From Hippophae tibetana (Eukaryota > Streptophyta > Magnoliopsida > Rosales > Elaeagnaceae), in NCBI GenBank assembly GCA_037013495.1, contig CM072807.1:11783001-11847000 (forward strand): DNA of 64,000 nt, in the 5' to 3' direction. The notes beneath the pieces are model-generated. The model was given only the letters and a program-made list of their open reading frames with translations, was not told the origin of the DNA and did no database searches. Both the position numbers and the translations under genes were made by a program. This document shows, piece after piece, positions 60,678 through 64,000 of the stretch (position 1 is the stretch's first letter; each line of letters opens with the position of its first letter).

Positions 60678-60720
60678 GAATGATAAGTCTTTAAATCCAT
60701 CTAATTATTTAAGATTTAAT

Positions 60721-62868
60721 TTTACTTTTTAATTTCTCCAAATTGCTTTGTAACTTTGGGCAAGGAGGCATTATTGAAGCAAGATCTTTCCTACTAGGAA
60801 GCATTGATTCTAAGTTCTTAGTTACTTATTCTAATAGAATCATAACCATTATGCTTGGTCCAATATTGTTTTGCTAACGTGCTAGTTACGAAGTGCCTTG
60901 AAATTCTAGAACTCGATGTATCTAGGTACATAAGAAACTACCAAATTGAAAATACTAAGCTTTCATGTAGACAATACATGTTTATTTGAATAACCAAACT
61001 AGGAATATAATTAATAAGAAATATGTGGAACGATGGCATTATATTATTGGTTACATGTATGATTAATATAAAAATAAGAAATATATTGTAACTCTTTCAC
61101 TTATATTCACATAGCTATTTAACATCAAGGTATATCTATACTAACTTACATAGTGGGTATCGAGTTAATATAATTAATTAAAAATATGTGACTTTGTTAT
61201 ACATAATTTTTTAATTTGTGACTTTGTTTAATTTATATAATGCAATGGCAAATGAATAAATAATAAAAATTTAAAACAAAATTTAAGCAAAATCATGCAT
61301 GTATAAATAAAATAATTTTTTTAATTATATACTCATTGAATTTTGAAATTGTTTTAACTTTTTAATTTTTTGAATACATTTTTTTCTAATAAATTAAAAT
61401 TTTGATATCTTTATTAAAGAGAAATTATGAAGAAAAAAAACCTTATTCTTTACCCAGTATATTTTATTGATTTGTAAACACTTCAAAATTAATGTAATTA
61501 TAAGTAAAACAACCAATTATCCCTCTATCATCCTAATCTAAACGAGTCATCTCACTCAATAAACTTTTATTTCAGAAAACAAATATTCTTAAAATCATTA
61601 GACATCTATCTCTTTTTTCGTCTTTTCAACCTAAAACGTCTCCATCGTTCACCACTTACATCACTTATTACCAACCCATATATCCTAATATTTTTATCAC
61701 AAGATTCTCAATAATTTATAATACTTAAAATGAAAGATATATATATTAAATATACAAAAATAGAAAAAAAAAATATTGGAGAGAATGGATTAAAAATCAC
61801 TGAGAATAATTTTATTGCTTAATTTTTTTTTTACAATTCGCTAGTAAGTTCGATAAACTCCAACGAACCTACTTTAGAAGATTATATAGGACCATCGAAC
61901 CTCATTTAAAAAGAGATTTGATAAGACCATCGAACCCCATTTAAAAAGATTTGATAAGACCATCGCACTTCCTTTAGAAGATCCGATAAGCCCTACAAAC
62001 CTTAGACATCCAACTATCTCGAGATTCAACAAAGCCTTAAACTAAATTATTTTATCTTAATTAAGATGAATTTGAAATGTTTTAGAATTAATGGGTGTAT
62101 GAAGTAAATAATATAATTTCTTTAAATTTTTTCTTAATTAAATCAACTTCTTATTATTATAAAAGTTTTTATTCAAGCTGTTAAGTATAAATTTTAAAAA
62201 AGTCCTAAAATATATAATATAGCATTCTTTAATATAAAAGAATATTTTTATCAAAAATTATTTTAAATTTAATTTAGGCTTTTATGTATAAGGTATTATT
62301 CACACTTTTGTATATGAGATATTATTCATTAATTGCATATGAGTATTTACTTCTTAACGATCATATTATTTACTTTTTTAATCAAACGTTAGGTATTTGT
62401 AATATTCAAGAAATTAATTACATTAGATATTTCATCAATTAAAGTACCATTTCAATATATATTGTAAAAATAATAAATAATATCTCTCTTGGTTGATAAT
62501 AATACAGATAATATTAAAAGGAATGATTTGATTTGAATGTTTATTAGGAATAAAATATTAAACATTGTAAAAGAATATGAATACTAATTCCTCTCGTATA
62601 CTTCAAAAACATGTGAGAATATTCTATTTTTTTATGCATATTTTATAATTATTTATTATTTTTATCATTTTAAAATATTAAAAAACTTTATTTTTTAATT
62701 TTATTTTATTTAAAATTTTATAAATTTTATAAATTTTATTTTAATTTTTATTATTATTTTAATTTATCTACGTTAATAATATTAATATTTTCCTTAAATT
62801 TAATTTATATTATTATTCACATTTTCATTAAGTAGGAAAAATTATTAAATATATCACTAATTATTATT
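60721..62868. other. AT-rich intergenic stretch
   Basis: No gene is recognisable. 60721-61100 is of mixed composition; the remainder is highly AT-rich. A small tandem repeat lies at 61866-61990. Confidence 0.55.
61866..61990. repeat. Short tandem repeat of about 36-40 bp
   Basis: Three to four imperfect units built on 'gaccatcgaacc', 'catttaaaaagatttgataa' and variants with 'ctttagaaga'. No coding content. Confidence 0.65.
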
Positions 62869-63027
62869 GTTAATGTATATCTATTAATATATTAATGTAT
62901 ATCACATCTATTAATATATATATAGTTTATTTTAGACATATCTAATTTATTTGTAACTTCTATATAAAGACACCATATATATTCCTTAACTTACATAATA
63001 AAGTACAATCATTAAGTATTTCTAACA
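62869..63027 (+). mobile_element. Possible short Ty1/copia 5' LTR
   Basis: A 159-bp block from TGTTA to TAACA with TATA (tatataaag near 62960) and an AATAAA word (about 62997). It is immediately followed by 'tggtatcaaagtc' (63028-63040), the initiator-Met tRNA primer site typical of copia elements. The right edge is well fixed by the primer site; the left edge is chosen only because it gives matching TGTTA/TAACA ends, so the true LTR may be longer. Confidence 0.5.
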
Positions 63028-63638
63028 TGGTATCAAAGTCACTGCTTTACCTTTCTATTAGCAGTCTTGTCTTTTATGGTGTTACTCCACCCTTATAGCT
63101 TCCGTTGTCATAACAGTCGTTGCAGCCACTCACCGTTGAACCTCAAACGTCTTTCAGTCGTTGTCCTTAGGTTCTAGGCCTACATTTGCCATTCTTGAGA
63201 AGTCCCGCATCATATAGACCACTATAATCACCATTTTTTTCGTGCATCTTGCTCCGATAACATTTCTACAGGTACTACAATGATCGTCTTGCCTCAATCT
63301 ACACAACCATGGAAGTCTTGCAACCATTGCAGTCCACACGCTTCCTCACGCGTCACTCAAATGAACTGCACATCTTCCTCACGTGTCGCCAAATAAAACC
63401 AAATGCCACCATGCATTCTGCTCTAACAACCTTTATGCAGATATTACTGTGATCGGCTCAACCACATTTACACAACCATAAAAGTCTCGCAATTATCAGA
63501 AGCCTCACAAGCCCTAATAGGCCGCTAATAGAAATCACACGTCAGATTCACTCAACTCACACGCTGCACTCTATACCTATGATGTCATCAATGACACATC
63601 CCTAGAACTGATGTCATCATCACCTTATGCTGACATCA
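63028..63638 (+). mobile_element. Copia primer site and internal stretch with a diverged internal duplication
   Basis: After the primer site the DNA is noticeably richer in C and G than its surroundings. Two related blocks, about 63244-63334 and 63415-63505, share 'gctc...aacatttctacag' and 'acacaaccat.aaagtct.gcaa' patterns at a spacing of about 171 bp. No copia gag frame can be read. It is cut off on the right by an LTR beginning at 63639. Confidence 0.4.
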
Positions 63639-64000
63639 TGTTGTCTCTTTTGGAGAACATAAAAACGTGCAAGTATACACGGTCACAAGTAATAAAATTT
63701 GATAAATAAGGTATCGTTCCCACGGAGATTTGTTACTATAATTTGTTGAGTACTAAAATTATTTCACTCTGATTTTATCCAAAATAATTGTTAATTGAAA
63801 CAAGTTAACTAAAGAGTTTTATAACAAAATAAAAGAATTATAGGATTGTAGTTTTTCACCAAATTAATCCACTCGAATCATATTATTTTCTCTTGATTTA
63901 TATTTTTTTAGTAAATTTAATTTGTCAACCAAGAACTTATAATTTTATCCATACATCTCTTCCGAGGTCCGTATTAAGGTTGAGCATCGGTTCGAAACCA
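63639..64000 (-). mobile_element. Start of an LTR related to the solo LTR at 52847 (continues beyond the window)
   Basis: From tgttgtctcttttggagaac onward the sequence matches 52847-53170 closely, including 'gtgcaagtatacacggt', 'tatcgttcccacg' and 'gattttatcc'. The match weakens after about 63970. Whether this is a solo LTR or a full element cannot be seen. Confidence 0.7.

Larger units (their letters stand above)
36971..60720 (-). mobile_element. Endogenous pararetrovirus fossil (Caulimoviridae) with three LTR-element insertions
   Basis: Minus-strand parts in viral order: movement protein (60677-60201), linker/coiled-coil and coat-protein DNA (about 60200-56220), aspartic protease (56211-56014), reverse transcriptase (about 55560 to 54856 and beyond), RNase H (52841-52433 and 39141-38950), viroplasmin/transactivator (about 38900-37500), then an intergenic promoter-like region (about 37450-37100). 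The viroplasmin points to a caulimo-, soymo-, cavemo- or solendovirus-like relative rather than a badnavirus; the genus is not settled. Without the insertions (39147-52427, 52847-54850, 56841-58628) the viral DNA is about 6.7 kb, close to one genome. It is broken by many changes and is old, predating all three insertions. The outer ends are approximate, and the solo LTR at 35371-36970 hides the left edge. Confidence 0.82.

Overview
The window is AT-rich plant nuclear DNA, almost certainly from a dicot. The signs are a multi-exon plant SUMO-protease gene with ordinary GT-AG introns, a fragment of a plastid mechanosensitive-channel gene, Ty1/copia, Athila-type Ty3/gypsy and hAT elements, and an endogenous pararetrovirus of the Caulimoviridae. 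The species cannot be decided from the sequence.

Layout. 1-4350: an old Ty1/copia gag remnant and an unrecognised decayed coding-like stretch. 4351-6776: very AT-rich DNA holding a direct duplication and a worn tandem array of about 170-190 bp units. 6777-7541: a 5'-truncated, frameshifted tail of an MSL2/MSL3-like channel gene. 8956-31581 (minus strand): the one intact host gene, a ULP2-type SUMO protease. I resolve 16 coding exons by reading frame and splice sites; they sum to 2775 nt (924 codons plus stop) and carry the complete His467/Asp500/Gln549/Cys555 catalytic set. Two introns are swollen to about 6.7-6.9 kb: one by a copia element, the other by a three-level nest (hAT-like element, copia inside it, small hAT-like element inside the copia LTR). 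32400-33060: an 80-90 bp minisatellite rich in telomere-like TTTAGGG words, about 1 kb upstream of the gene. 35371-36970: a solo LTR.

36971-60720 (minus strand) is the most striking part. It is a fossil pararetrovirus whose parts are recognisable in the order movement protein, coat protein, aspartic protease, reverse transcriptase, RNase H, viroplasmin/transactivator and intergenic promoter. Three LTR elements have landed in it: a 13.3-kb Athila-type element (39147-52427) with 5-bp target duplication GTAAT, a solo LTR of a second family (52847-54850, TTAAA) holding six CACGTG boxes, and an LTR remnant of the Athila family (56841-58628, TGTTC). The Athila-type element is the youngest layer, with LTRs only a few percent apart by eye, and has the unusual feature of two tandem gag regions.

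60721-64000: AT-rich DNA, a short copia LTR with its primer-binding site, an internally duplicated stretch, and the start of another LTR that runs off the window.

Only the ULP2-type gene is likely to encode a working host protein. The rest is intergenic DNA and fossils of mobile elements. All exon borders come from reading the sequence by hand, without transcripts or database searches.
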